Part shown: one piece after another, positions 52,292 through 61,005 of the stretch
Layout of the letters: each line of letters opens with the position of its first letter
Position numbering within the stretch: position 1 is the stretch's first letter
Source of the DNA: Burkholderia sp. Ax-1724
GTDB lineage: Bacteria; Pseudomonadota; Gammaproteobacteria; Burkholderiales; Burkholderiaceae
Direction of reading: 5' to 3'
DNA: 64,000 nt
Assembly (NCBI RefSeq): GCF_011752995.1
Contig: NZ_VWWL01000013.1
Location: 124,001-188,000, forward strand
Program-made: the position numbers and the translations under genes
Notes under the pieces: model-generated
Database searches by the model: none
What the model saw: the letters and a program-made list of their open reading frames with translations, nothing else
What the model was told of the DNA's origin: nothing

Positions 52292-53155
52292 CTAAGCCTG
52301 TCCCTTTGATCGTTCAAGCAGCCTCACGCACGCGTGAATCGTTGCGAGATAATAGTAGAAGGCCCATGCAAGCCAAATTGACGGGTCGTACTGTGTCTTC
52401 TGGTCCTGCCTGTGATGCCGAATTCCAAAATTATTGGCTAGATTGAACAAATCGGCTTCGTCCTTCGAGTTGAGGACGCCCTTCGCCTCGCCCCGCAAAA
52501 ATTCAAGTACATCGCCCAAGTCGCGAACCGCATCCCGCCGTTCCGCCAAGGACCTACGCCGGTATTTGAGCTTGGCTGCTTCAACCCTGTCACGCACGTT
52601 CACAGCATCTGGGTGCGGCACCTCCGCAGCAAGCATGGGCGCGAACTCATCGTCGGGAAGTGCCAACACCTCTCCGTCCGGCGACAACTCGTAGCCGGGG
52701 CCATAGTCGGCAAGGATGTCATTCATTTCCAATCTAAAAATCTCTCGCCCAGCCCGACTATCGAACGTCTCGTAATGCCACCCACACTGATTGAATTGGT
52801 GGTATGCGCCCTTTACGCCCTTGGAAGCATGGTCGAAAAGAAGCTCGATAACGTCGAACAAATCGTCTTCGGTATAGGACTCAAGGTGATCCTGAACGGG
52901 CCAAAGTCCGTCACGTCGAAGTTTTCGAAAAACATACAAGCCGGGATCGGTCCCGGCCTTATTCGGAACATGACCTTGGTCTACGCAGTAGTAGCCGAAC
53001 CACTCCTGAAACATGCCATCCGCTTCCAAACGATCGAATGTAGCGGCAAAAAAACGCTTGAATTCTTTCAGTGTAAAGCCTTGGTCCGATGGGCGCTTTC
53101 CTGCTCTGACTGAGTAGTAATGGCGACGCGGGGGAGAGGGATCGCGAGATGACAT
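52292..53155 (-). CDS. HEPN-like hypothetical protein, candidate defence gene
   Basis: A 287-residue soluble protein. The N-terminal half (YYSVRAGKRPSDQGFTLKEF, then FNQCGWHYETF and GYELSPDGEVLAL) matches a family of uncharacterised proteins I recall from accessory islands. The C-terminal 80 residues are helical and contain NNFGIRHHRQDQKTQYD and FYYYLATIHACVRLL. This layout is reminiscent of HEPN-type domains, whose R-x-x-x-x-H motif forms RNase sites in abortive-infection systems. The placement next to an island border fits a defence gene. The assignment is inference; no partner toxin or methylase is seen. The start at 53155 lacks a clear ribosome site. Confidence 0.6.
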   Translation of the reverse strand: MSSRDPSPPRRHYYSVRAGKRPSDQGFTLKEFKRFFAATFDRLEADGMFQEWFGYYCVDQGHVPNKAGTDPGLYVFRKLRRDGLWPVQDHLESYTEDDLFDVIELLFDHASKGVKGAYHQFNQCGWHYETFDSRAGREIFRLEMNDILADYGPGYELSPDGEVLALPDDEFAPMLAAEVPHPDAVNVRDRVEAAKLKYRRRSLAERRDAVRDLGDVLEFLRGEAKGVLNSKDEADLFNLANNFGIRHHRQDQKTQYDPSIWLAWAFYYYLATIHACVRLLERSKGQA

Positions 53156-53271
53156 GTTTGAGGAGACGGGCGCAGACTCAGTTGTTTTGCGAAGAATACA
53201 ACAAGTGCCGAATCCAACTCGCGCAGTTACCTAGATATGCCCCGAAAACGTGCAGCTAGGTTCACAGGGCG

Positions 53272-53538
53272 CTAGGTGATTTGGCCGTTTACCCCGCAGT
53301 CCATATGCTCGTCAGGTCCAACGGGTCGGTCATGGTATACGCCTGGGTGGATCGCTCGGGCGCTCGGTACGCTGGCGGCAAATGCGACCAAGGCGGCCAC
53401 GCGGTCATCCCCGGTCTTCTGGATATGGTCACGTAGCTCGTCCGCGTGGGCGCGTGCCTGCGGGGCGTTGGCCCCGGCTTGCAGCGCTTGCTCGTACTGG
53501 CGGGCTCGATGGCGAAGATAATGGTTCTGGGTGTTCAT
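53272..53538 (-). CDS. Small hypothetical phage-type protein
   Basis: An 88-residue protein beginning MNTQNHYLRHRARQYEQALQ, helical and rich in Ala, Arg and His, ending in a more polar CGVNGQIT tail. No domain is recognised. It overlaps the 3' end of the broken Bro-N frame by about 110 bp in a different frame. Which of the two frames is the real coding one in the overlap is judged by the cleaner helix pattern here. Confidence 0.5.
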   Translation of the reverse strand: MNTQNHYLRHRARQYEQALQAGANAPQARAHADELRDHIQKTGDDRVAALVAFAASVPSARAIHPGVYHDRPVGPDEHMDCGVNGQIT

Positions 53539-53869
53539 GAGTTGGATTCTCGGTTGGGTAGAAATGGTGGACCGGTGAATACAGGCCGGACTCGGAAACC
53601 ACGGCGGTGTTCTGTGCGCCACCGGGGGGACTAACTTTTTCAGTACCCTTCTCGTCGGCGTCGAGGCCGAGCGTCGCGCGGGTTGGTGCGCAAACGTCCT
53701 TCGCGACGAACCAGGGCTCGCCGTAGAGCTTTGAGGGAGACTGTGAGTCGGTTACCGACTCAGATTCGCTTGCGCTCTCTTCAGCTTCAAGGCTTCGATT
53801 TGCCTCTTCTAGTTGAGACGAAATGACGTTGTGCCACCAGAGAAACTCGGGAGGTAGGAGGTGTTCCAT
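53429..53869 (-). pseudogene. Truncated Bro-N antirepressor
   Basis: Starting at the ATG at 53869, residues about 45-100 match the Bro-N domain of phage antirepressors: KLYGEPWFVAKDVCAPTRAT, then LDADEKG, PGGAQ and VVSESGLYS. After SGLYSPV the frame leaves the domain and becomes a Ser/Pro/Arg-rich tail that is the out-of-frame reading of the next gene, so the second half of Bro-N and any C-terminal domain are lost. An N-terminal extension of about 45 residues is low-complexity (SLEAEESASESESVTDSQSP). It is a decayed prophage regulator or a fragment. Confidence 0.6.
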
Positions 53870-53952
53870 ATGATGTTTGCCTATTTGATTGACGCTCGCG
53901 CTACACGAACCCCGCCGTCCAAGACAGCTAGGTTCGTGTAGCGCAAGCGCGG

Positions 53953-56900
53953 TTAATTTTCTTCGAGGAACAGCAGGCGGGACAGTCCGAAGAACTGATT
54001 GAGCGGGATGAGTTGCTTGGCTTTGGCGACCATCTTGTCGGTGTCGCCTTGGACGCCCGAGGCCACTGCGCCCCCAGCAGTTTTCAGGGTGCCGCTCCAC
54101 GCGCCCAGCAAATTCTCATACCAAGAATTGGCAGAAAACTTCGAGCCCTGACCGCCCAAGGTGAAGCCGAACTGGTCCTTGAGCGTCGGGTCAAGCAGCT
54201 TGACGCCAGAGTCCATATACGAGCCATACATCGCCGGAAGGCCCGAGCGTTGCAGGACGTTGTACGCGAACTGAGTAGGCTTATTCTCAAACTGGTCGAT
54301 GGGGTCTTCGCCTTTGAGGTAAGACTTAAGAGCGTTGATGGCGACACCCGTCGCTAGTGCCCAGCCCACAGCGTAGGCGAACCGCGAATGCTCGCCAGTC
54401 ACTGCCCCGTATTGAATACCGGCGCGGATGAAGTGGTTAGCAAACGCCCAGGCCATCGTCGTGAACTGTTGGAACAGCCGCCCGACAGGCTTGTCCATCA
54501 TCAGCGGCATGTGAGCATAGCCGCCCGTCAGGGATGCGCGACGCTGCGTGCGAATCAAAGCGGTCTCTAGCACAGTGCGTAGATGAAGCGCTTCATTGCC
54601 CACGCCCCACTTGCTCATGTTCGGGTAGAACAGGCCGTTCTCAGCGGCCTCGCCGTGAACCTCGAACATCCTGGCGAGACCATTGGCCTCAGTGCGCCCG
54701 ATACCAAGCGCGGTCAGTTGCGCTTGCTGCCCCTTCGAAAGCGAGTCGAAACCACGGCCGACCCAGTTCCGAATTTTGGCTAACTGAAGCACGCCTGCCG
54801 TGCGCCGGATGTTGTCCGACCAGGCAGCGAGTCCCGTGAGCTTCGAGACCGCAGTGATGCCTTGCTGCATACCCAGTTCTACCGCTGCTGTGGCTTTACG
54901 CGTGAAGCCGGTGCCGAATCCAACGTACTCACGGCCAGCACCACGGCCAAGGGACCGCTCGGACATGTTGCCAATCAGGCCATGCTCGAACGAGCCCAAG
55001 AGCATCGCCAATTCGTTAGCGCCCTCCGAGCCGAGCTTGACGTCCTTGAGAATCGCGGAGAACTGACGAGTGCCCGTGCCAGCCATCGCTTTGAGCGCCG
55101 AGCCTGGAGTCACAAACTCAGCGGTCGCTAGGTCATTGATGGCCGAAATACCAAAGCCACCAACGAATCGAAGCGTAGAGGCATCGCGGACGCGGTCCAG
55201 AAAATAGGTAATCGGATCGTCGCCGCGAGGCTCGTAGACACCCAGGACTCGATTCTGCAATCCCACGAGGTCCTTGAGTGCCGCCTTCTTCTCATTCTGC
55301 GCCGCCGTCTTCTCGTCGCCTTCCAGCGAGCCGATCTTGCGGTCATAGGCTTCAACCACCCCGCGCTTCACGTCACCCCAGGAGCGTCCCTGGAATGCCT
55401 CGTGCATCGCGATGCGCCCGCCCATGTCCTTGTGGTACGCGTCCATCAAGTCGATCGCGTTGGACTTCAGGAACCCTTGATCCACCATCCGCTGATACTG
55501 CTCATCGGTGTACTGAATCTTGCGTTCCTTCACGCGGCCCGACTCGCCGATCTCGTCCAGCAGCATCCCATTGGGTGCGCCGTCGATCCCGGAGAAGTGG
55601 TTCGCGATCTCGTCCACAGCCTGGGAGATCGGGTGGACATCTCGGCCCTTGGACCGGGCCTGGCGCAGAGCTTTGCGGAGAGCGCTCGAAGAACGATCGA
55701 CCTCCTTCTCTGCTGCCTTGGCGTCGAGCCCCAGTTGAACATGAAGTTCCCGGGCCTTCTTGCGCTGCTCGGTGGCCTCGTCCAGCTTCTGCTTCAGGAA
55801 CCGAGCGGTGTCGATCTGCCCGTCCATCGCTTCGCGGAGACCCGCCGCCTTCAAGGCTTCAGGTTCCTGTTCGATGATCCGGTTGACCTCACGGGTCACT
55901 TCGTCGTGCGCCTTGCGCAAGTCCTTGCCCTCCCGGGCATAGGCGTCGAAGTCCCGCCGTGCGTCAGCCAGGTCTTCCCGAGCGGCCCGCAGTTGGTCGA
56001 AGGCTTCGCGCATGTCCTCGTAGTGCTTCGTCGTCTGGGCCAGTAGCGCTTGACGCTCGGAGTTCAGCGCCGCTCGTTGCTGCTCCAGCGGGACGTTATG
56101 ATGCGTGCGTTCCGCCGAGCCAGCCGGGTGATCCGCGCGGACTTGCTTCTGCTCGTCCATGCCCCCCCGCTTCTCTGCGAGTACCCAGTTGGCCGATGCC
56201 TTGGCGTCCTGAGCCTGACCGCGCAGCGCCTCAGCCAGTTGCCCCTGCTCGGTGATCTGAGACTGGGCCGTCTGGATTCGCTGACCCGCCGCGTCTAGCG
56301 CCGCCCCGTTGGCTTGCAGTTGCTGGGCCAGGTCGTCGGGCAGACTCTCGTCCGCGCCGAGTCGCGTCAGTTGCTGACGGATCGAAGCGATCTTGTCTTC
56401 TGCCCGCTGGGCCTTCGACTGGGCAGCGCCGAGCTTACGCGCGACAGCATTGCGTTCGAGCGATCGACCGCGTGCCTTCATCTCGTCCAGCTTCGCCTTG
56501 CGCCAGTCGCGCTCTGCGCCTGCCTTGTCGGACAGGATGTCAGCCGCGTCGTCTTGCGCTTGCTTCTGGCGGCGCATAGCTGTGTCGATCTGCGCTTGGA
56601 GCCGGTCGTTGATCGCGTCCTGCTCGTCACCTCGCCACGCCTTCAGGATGTCGTTGACCTCCGTGGGTGTCGCGTTGGCGCGGATGTCGTCCCAAGACGC
56701 GTGGGTTGGCCCTTCGACGCCCTCGGCCAGTGGTGCGGCACTGGGGTCCTTGGTGAACCCGTTCTCGCGAAGCCAGTTCTCGTCAGGCGTGGAGCCCAGA
56801 ACCTCGTGCAGCATGTTCTTGAACTCCTGCATGTTCGAGCCGATCGCGTTCCGGTCGTAGACCTGGGGTGCGCCGTAGCGCCCCTCAACTCCCGCGCCGG

Positions 56901-58365
56901 GTTCGATCGCGCCCACGCGGACGCCTCGGTCCCACAGTTGCTTCATGGAATCGTTGGCGATCTGCTCGGCCTTGTAGATCATCGGGTGGACCTTCGCCGC
57001 CTGCTCCTCGGTGAGTCCACCTTCACGGAGAACCCGCGAGACGTTCGCCGAGATGGTGTCAACCGTTGCGTTGGTGTTCGAGCCGCGCATGATCTCGAAC
57101 ATCGCCTTGTTGAAGGTGTCTCGGTCCAGCGTGTTCCGATCGACGTATCCCTGCGATGCTGCGGTCAACTTGTCCTTCGTAGAGGTCTCCAGCGCCGACT
57201 GACCGAGCGCCTGATTGGCTTCGGACCACACGTTGTCGATCTGGTGGACGTTGAACTTGAACTGCTGACCATTTCGGAGAACCAGGTCTTCCGCCGATGC
57301 TCCTCGTACTGATCCTTCGAGGTTTGCTCGGGTGAGCATGCCGCCAGTGTCCATCAGGCCCAGCATCGCCTCGCGCTGCTCGGGGATCGTGTACTTCCCG
57401 TAGCGTTGCATCGGGGTCATGCCGAAGCCCGAGAGGGACTTGTCCAGCCACTGGGACACTCGACCACCCTGGGCCAGTTCCGAGCCAGCCTCGAAGTTCT
57501 CCGAGCCCCCTTCAGCCGCACGGGCCGCGCCGATCGAGTCAGCGCCGAACGTGTAGCCCTCTTCGGGTGTCTGCCCAGCGCGGACTTCAATGACCGGCTC
57601 GGGCTTGCCCAAGTTGTCGAGGTGCAGCGGATTGTTCGGATTGTTCGGGTGCAGCGCGTTGTCCGTCCCCATGTGTCGGAAAATTCCGCCAGCGACGCCG
57701 CCAAGGCTCGCCGCGATCCCGATGTTCATGAAGGCGTCCTGCGGGCTTTCGTCCCGCGTGGCGTCCAGCGACGAGAGCGCCGCTTCCTGGGCCGCTGCGT
57801 CCGTGGCGAATACTGCGGCACCCTTCAGCGCACGACCAGCCACTGAGGCCGCTTTTACGCCACCGAGCGCCACGGAGCCTAGGGAGAACGCGGAGGTCAC
57901 ATCGAACAGGGACGCGCCCATACCGAGCGCGTTGCCCCAGGTATCCCCTCGGGCCGAGGTTTCCTTGTCCTGCTCGTTCAGGCGTTGACCCGCGATGTAC
58001 GCGCGTAGACCACCTTCGGATTGGATCGAGTTGATGCGCGAGTCTTTCAGCAGGGACGGGAGGATGTCCTGGTACTCCTGCTTGTTCTGTTCGAGGTACG
58101 CCCACGGGTTGAAGGTAGGGTCCTTCGGCTCGCTCACGTCCTCATGAGTGAGTTCGCGGTAGCCTTGCCCGAGGATCGTATTGAGTCGCCAGTCAGCCGC
58201 TGCGACATCCAGTGCGCTCGGGCGGTCGAGGTTTTCCGCCTCGGTGTCGCGTGCGACTTGGATGTTGCCGGATGCTGGTTGAGCGTCAACACCTACCCCA
58301 GTCGGGGCGTCGATGACGGGTGCGGGGGTCGTGTTGTCTGAAGGGGTGGATTGGATGGTAGTCAT
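53953..58365 (-). CDS. Very large phage internal-virion-like protein
   Basis: A 1470-residue protein resembling the large internal (ejection) proteins of podoviruses. It has an N-terminal region with FNPWAYLEQNKQEYQDILP, a Gly/Ala-rich hydrophobic patch (about 145-245), and a long coiled coil rich in Gln, Ala, Arg and Asp (about 585-905). The C-terminal region has amphipathic stretches (RLFQQFTTMAWAFANHFIRA, VGWALATGVAINALKSYLKG) like those that form a membrane conduit for DNA. The ATG at 58365 is the natural start. It is uninterrupted, but none of the capsid, portal or tail genes that should accompany it is in the window. Function by analogy only. Confidence 0.7.
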   Translation of the reverse strand: MTTIQSTPSDNTTPAPVIDAPTGVGVDAQPASGNIQVARDTEAENLDRPSALDVAAADWRLNTILGQGYRELTHEDVSEPKDPTFNPWAYLEQNKQEYQDILPSLLKDSRINSIQSEGGLRAYIAGQRLNEQDKETSARGDTWGNALGMGASLFDVTSAFSLGSVALGGVKAASVAGRALKGAAVFATDAAAQEAALSSLDATRDESPQDAFMNIGIAASLGGVAGGIFRHMGTDNALHPNNPNNPLHLDNLGKPEPVIEVRAGQTPEEGYTFGADSIGAARAAEGGSENFEAGSELAQGGRVSQWLDKSLSGFGMTPMQRYGKYTIPEQREAMLGLMDTGGMLTRANLEGSVRGASAEDLVLRNGQQFKFNVHQIDNVWSEANQALGQSALETSTKDKLTAASQGYVDRNTLDRDTFNKAMFEIMRGSNTNATVDTISANVSRVLREGGLTEEQAAKVHPMIYKAEQIANDSMKQLWDRGVRVGAIEPGAGVEGRYGAPQVYDRNAIGSNMQEFKNMLHEVLGSTPDENWLRENGFTKDPSAAPLAEGVEGPTHASWDDIRANATPTEVNDILKAWRGDEQDAINDRLQAQIDTAMRRQKQAQDDAADILSDKAGAERDWRKAKLDEMKARGRSLERNAVARKLGAAQSKAQRAEDKIASIRQQLTRLGADESLPDDLAQQLQANGAALDAAGQRIQTAQSQITEQGQLAEALRGQAQDAKASANWVLAEKRGGMDEQKQVRADHPAGSAERTHHNVPLEQQRAALNSERQALLAQTTKHYEDMREAFDQLRAAREDLADARRDFDAYAREGKDLRKAHDEVTREVNRIIEQEPEALKAAGLREAMDGQIDTARFLKQKLDEATEQRKKARELHVQLGLDAKAAEKEVDRSSSALRKALRQARSKGRDVHPISQAVDEIANHFSGIDGAPNGMLLDEIGESGRVKERKIQYTDEQYQRMVDQGFLKSNAIDLMDAYHKDMGGRIAMHEAFQGRSWGDVKRGVVEAYDRKIGSLEGDEKTAAQNEKKAALKDLVGLQNRVLGVYEPRGDDPITYFLDRVRDASTLRFVGGFGISAINDLATAEFVTPGSALKAMAGTGTRQFSAILKDVKLGSEGANELAMLLGSFEHGLIGNMSERSLGRGAGREYVGFGTGFTRKATAAVELGMQQGITAVSKLTGLAAWSDNIRRTAGVLQLAKIRNWVGRGFDSLSKGQQAQLTALGIGRTEANGLARMFEVHGEAAENGLFYPNMSKWGVGNEALHLRTVLETALIRTQRRASLTGGYAHMPLMMDKPVGRLFQQFTTMAWAFANHFIRAGIQYGAVTGEHSRFAYAVGWALATGVAINALKSYLKGEDPIDQFENKPTQFAYNVLQRSGLPAMYGSYMDSGVKLLDPTLKDQFGFTLGGQGSKFSANSWYENLLGAWSGTLKTAGGAVASGVQGDTDKMVAKAKQLIPLNQFFGLSRLLFLEEN

Positions 58366-58407
58366 GTCGTCGTGTGCTGTGTGAATTGCGGACGCAGCGC
58401 AAGCTGT

Positions 58408-58677
58408 TCAGTTGCTGCGGAACATGTCAGGCAAGTTTCGCGTAGCGCGTCGCTTTCTCTGGGCCGCTCGAATTGCCGCGCCCTTTACTGGATTGGCCGC
58501 GTACTTCGCGCGTTTAGCATTCAGCAAACATGAGCGGCAAGTGGAATGCCAGCGCCCGAATTGATTCATGGGCCGGTCGCTACGCTCGTAGAAAGCGCTG
58601 AGGGGTTGAGTGACGCCGCAGCGATTACACGCTCGGCTAGTCGAGGGAGGTGCACCTCGCGGTAAATGTGCTGTCAT
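58408..58677 (-). CDS. Small zinc-ribbon protein (HNH-leader type)
   Basis: An 89-residue basic protein with a Cys4 ribbon: ACNRCGVTQPLSAFY and, 20 residues on, HSTCRSCLLNAKRAKY. This resembles the N-terminal Cys-ribbon that precedes HNH nucleases in phages, but no HNH active site follows, so it may be only a DNA-binding or assembly factor. It lies 42 bp upstream of the virion protein gene on the same strand. The ATG at 58677 opens the domain. Confidence 0.6.
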   Translation of the reverse strand: MTAHLPRGAPPSTSRACNRCGVTQPLSAFYERSDRPMNQFGRWHSTCRSCLLNAKRAKYAANPVKGAAIRAAQRKRRATRNLPDMFRSN

Positions 58678-58980
58678 TTTCGTGGCTTTGTCGTTAGTCA
58701 AAAGAAACAGAGGCTTGCAAATGCGCACGGCTGTTTCTACGGTCTCTTACCTTGTGCTGAGTTAATCGGGACACACGTGGACCATAGGGTCCTCACCATG
58801 TGCGGAGTTACTCGCTGGTTAACCTGTGCGCCTGTCATGCATCTACAAATACCGTTCCACATGGGTATGCCCTTGCGATACGCGCTACATCTCCGACTTT
58901 TCGTTCCGTTAGGATTGACTGTTAATTCGGAACGATTATAATTCGGAACACAACTTCAACGGAACAAGGTGAAAGTACAC
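58678..58980. other. Control region before the recombinase gene
   Basis: About 300 bp between divergent genes, AT-richer than the flanks, with no coding sequence. Just before the recombinase, ATTCGGAAC occurs at about 58925 and 58951 (TTAATTCGGAACG, TAATTCGGAACA), a direct repeat flanking TTATA that could be an operator. Confidence 0.4.
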
Positions 58981-59592
58981 ATGAGACGCATCTACTACGG
59001 ACGCGTATCGACTCTGGACGGGCAGACGGCCGCCAGCCAGTACGCCGATGCAGCCCAGCGCGGCATAGAGCGGGACGATGTTTTCATTGATGAGGGGGTG
59101 AGCGGATATCACGTGCCGCCACTCCAGCGGGAACAGTGGCAGCACGTAGAGCGCGACCTACGTAAAGGCGGCGTCCTGGTGGTGCGCTGGCTTGATCGCA
59201 TCTCGCGGCGATACGACGAGTTGCACGAAACGATGCAGCGGCTAATGAAAAGAGGTGTGCGCGTGGAATGCACGCTCAATGAGATGGCCTTCGACGGTCA
59301 GGAGACCGATGCGACGCGCAAGGCCATCCGGGATGCCATCCTGGCCTTTATGGCGGCCCAAGGCGAGGCGGACTATCGGAACCGGCGCGAAATGCAGGCA
59401 CGAGGCATCGCCGTTGCGAAGCAGGAAGGGAAGTACAAGGGCCGCAAGCATGCGGTGAATTACGAGGAGGTCCGCGCGTACCACGCCGAGCATGGGGGTT
59501 CAGTGCGGTCTCTGGCGGATCACTTTGGAGTGGGCGTGGCGACGATCTCCCGAGCCCTGAATGCATCAATTGACCAAGGACCATCAACATGA
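58981..59592 (+). CDS. Serine site-specific recombinase (resolvase/invertase)
   Basis: A 203-residue small serine recombinase. The catalytic Ser is about residue 10 (YYGRVSTLDGQ), with downstream RWLDRISRRYDEL and the helix-E region (TRKAIRDAILAFMAAQGEAD). The C-terminal HTH is SVRSLADHFGVGVATISRAL. It would cut and rejoin DNA with two-base overhangs; resolution, inversion or integration cannot be distinguished. The ATG at 58981 has AGGTG upstream; a GTG 12 bp earlier is possible. The stop overlaps the next start (ATGA), so the two are coupled. Confidence 0.85.
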   Translation: MRRIYYGRVSTLDGQTAASQYADAAQRGIERDDVFIDEGVSGYHVPPLQREQWQHVERDLRKGGVLVVRWLDRISRRYDELHETMQRLMKRGVRVECTLNEMAFDGQETDATRKAIRDAILAFMAAQGEADYRNRREMQARGIAVAKQEGKYKGRKHAVNYEEVRAYHAEHGGSVRSLADHFGVGVATISRALNASIDQGPST

Positions 59593-59996
59593 AAATCATT
59601 CAAGCAATCGAAAAGCAATTGCCCGCCCATGTTGTCGCGGCAATCACGAGCGCAGCCGGTATCGTCTCACGCACCTTGGAGCAAGAATATGGTGTGAAGC
59701 TGGGAAAGGCGAGGCTCCGGTCGAGCGGCCTTTTGCTTTGCGACCAGCAAGCGCGTGAAATGGAGCGATACCGCGTCGCAAAGGGGTTACCCGTTCTCAC
59801 GGGCGCTGACCGCCATCCCAGCCCCGACCAGCAAGAGTTCTTCCGAGATTGCGTGGTGGGCGAGTTGATGGACCTGTATACGACTGTGCGCGGGGGGACG
59901 ACTCGAACGCTACGCCGCCTGGCTCCCATTGAGGAGACGGCCATTCTGGCGCAACTCAAGAAGCGTGGCGCAGCCATGCGCAAAAAGCCCGCCTAA
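59589..59996 (+). CDS. Unknown protein coupled to the recombinase
   Basis: A 135-residue basic protein, mostly helical (LPAHVVAAITSAAGIVSRTL, ending QLKKRGAAMRKKPA). It starts on the last 4 bp of the recombinase gene, so translation is coupled and equal amounts are likely. No family is recognised. A regulator or accessory factor of recombination is one possibility. It ends before a GNRA-loop terminator. Confidence 0.6.
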   Translation: MKIIQAIEKQLPAHVVAAITSAAGIVSRTLEQEYGVKLGKARLRSSGLLLCDQQAREMERYRVAKGLPVLTGADRHPSPDQQEFFRDCVVGELMDLYTTVRGGTTRTLRRLAPIEETAILAQLKKRGAAMRKKPA

Positions 59997-60021
59997 GCGC
60001 TCCGAGTTGCACCGCCGAGAG

Positions 60022-60044
60022 GCCCGCCGCAAGGTGGGCTTTTT
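60022..60044 (+). terminator. Intrinsic terminator after the recombinase pair
   Basis: GCCCGCC (60022-60028), GCAA loop, GGTGGGC (60033-60039), then five T. One G-T pair. It follows the 59589 gene. Confidence 0.82.
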
Positions 60045-60220
60045 CGCGTCCCCGAAATGGCAGGAGATTACATTGACAGTCCCTACGCAATCCGGGCTAT
60101 CCACGTGACGACCTGAGCCGCTCCCGTGACTCACGCGGCCAGCCATCGGCGTGCGCGGATCGGCCAGCGTCGAGCCCATGCGTTCGATTCAATGCAGGAT
60201 TGCTTCAATGACCCTCCAGG

Positions 60221-60241
60221 AAAGCCCCCCCTCACGGGGGG
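60221..60241 (-). terminator. Likely terminator of the HNH-like gene
   Basis: A C6/G6 stem (60226-60231, 60236-60241, loop TCAC) is followed on the minus strand by GCTTTCC. The T-run is short, so it is a modest terminator for the leftward gene ending at 60316. Confidence 0.5.
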
Positions 60242-60315
60242 AATTCTGACGTGCGGCCCGCGAGACATATGCCTTCGCAACTCCCGGGAAAAATTTAGCC
60301 CGCGTGGACATACCG

Positions 60316-61005
60316 CTACCCGCGCGGGACGCGCTTCCAGCCCTTATCGATCAGCAGCGCTTCGCTTGCCGACCATCCGGCCTTCATGCGCTCCCTGACT
60401 ATCAGCGCGTCCGTACCGTAGCACTCGGCCAACTCACGTAGCTTGTGGCGCTCGCCGCCAAACTCGATAGGCACGGTTGCTCGCGTGTTGCGCGTGTTCT
60501 CGCGTGGCGTCGCCCAGCGGACATTACCTAGCGCGTATCCCTTGTCGTTGTCGCACCGGTCGATCTGGTGGCGTCGCGTCGGCGGCGGCCCAATCTCGCG
60601 CTCAATGTCGTCGGCGTAGCGCCAGAAGTCATTACGCCACGGCTCGAACATGATGATGCCTCGCCCGCCATAGTCGGTGAATGATCGGCAATTCGGGTTG
60701 TGGCACCGCTCCTTTGCGCTGCGCCAGCGGCCATACAGCGGATGCTTCATAGCGCCGCGCCGGGTCGTTTTGCGGATGTACGCGGGTCGCGGTGGTCCGA
60801 ACAGAATCGGCTTCCTTGGCTTCAGCTTGTACCCTGGCGGCTTGGGCGGACCAAACCATACAGACGGCGGCGAAACATACCGCGCCTTGTCCCGCTTCTT
60901 CTCGCACGCCTTGCAGGCCGTCCGAAGCTTGCCGGGTCCGTTGCTGCCGAACTCGGGTAGCGGCAATAGCGCAGCGCACTTGCTGCACTTCTTCAGTTCA
61001 TTCAT
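60316..61005 (-). CDS. Zinc-ribbon HNH-like phage protein
   Basis: A 229-residue protein. An N-terminal Cys4 ribbon (KKCSKCAALLPLPEF and TACKACEKKRDKARY) is followed by the phage domain LYGRWRSAKERCHNP, YGGRGI, IDRCDNDKGYALGNVRWAT and TRNTR that recurs in phage homing-endonuclease-like proteins with HNH-type Zn sites. Near the C-terminus a NUMOD-like DNA-binding segment is seen (LRELAECYGTDALIVRERMK, then AGWSASEAL). A DNA endonuclease role is likely. GAGAGAAG precedes the ATG at 61005. Confidence 0.7.
   Translation of the reverse strand: MNELKKCSKCAALLPLPEFGSNGPGKLRTACKACEKKRDKARYVSPPSVWFGPPKPPGYKLKPRKPILFGPPRPAYIRKTTRRGAMKHPLYGRWRSAKERCHNPNCRSFTDYGGRGIIMFEPWRNDFWRYADDIEREIGPPPTRRHQIDRCDNDKGYALGNVRWATPRENTRNTRATVPIEFGGERHKLRELAECYGTDALIVRERMKAGWSASEALLIDKGWKRVPRG

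Larger units (their letters stand above)
59997..60315. other. Convergent gap with two terminators
   Basis: No gene seen. The gap separates convergent genes and holds a rightward terminator (60022-60044) and a hairpin facing the other way (60221-60241). Confidence 0.5.
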
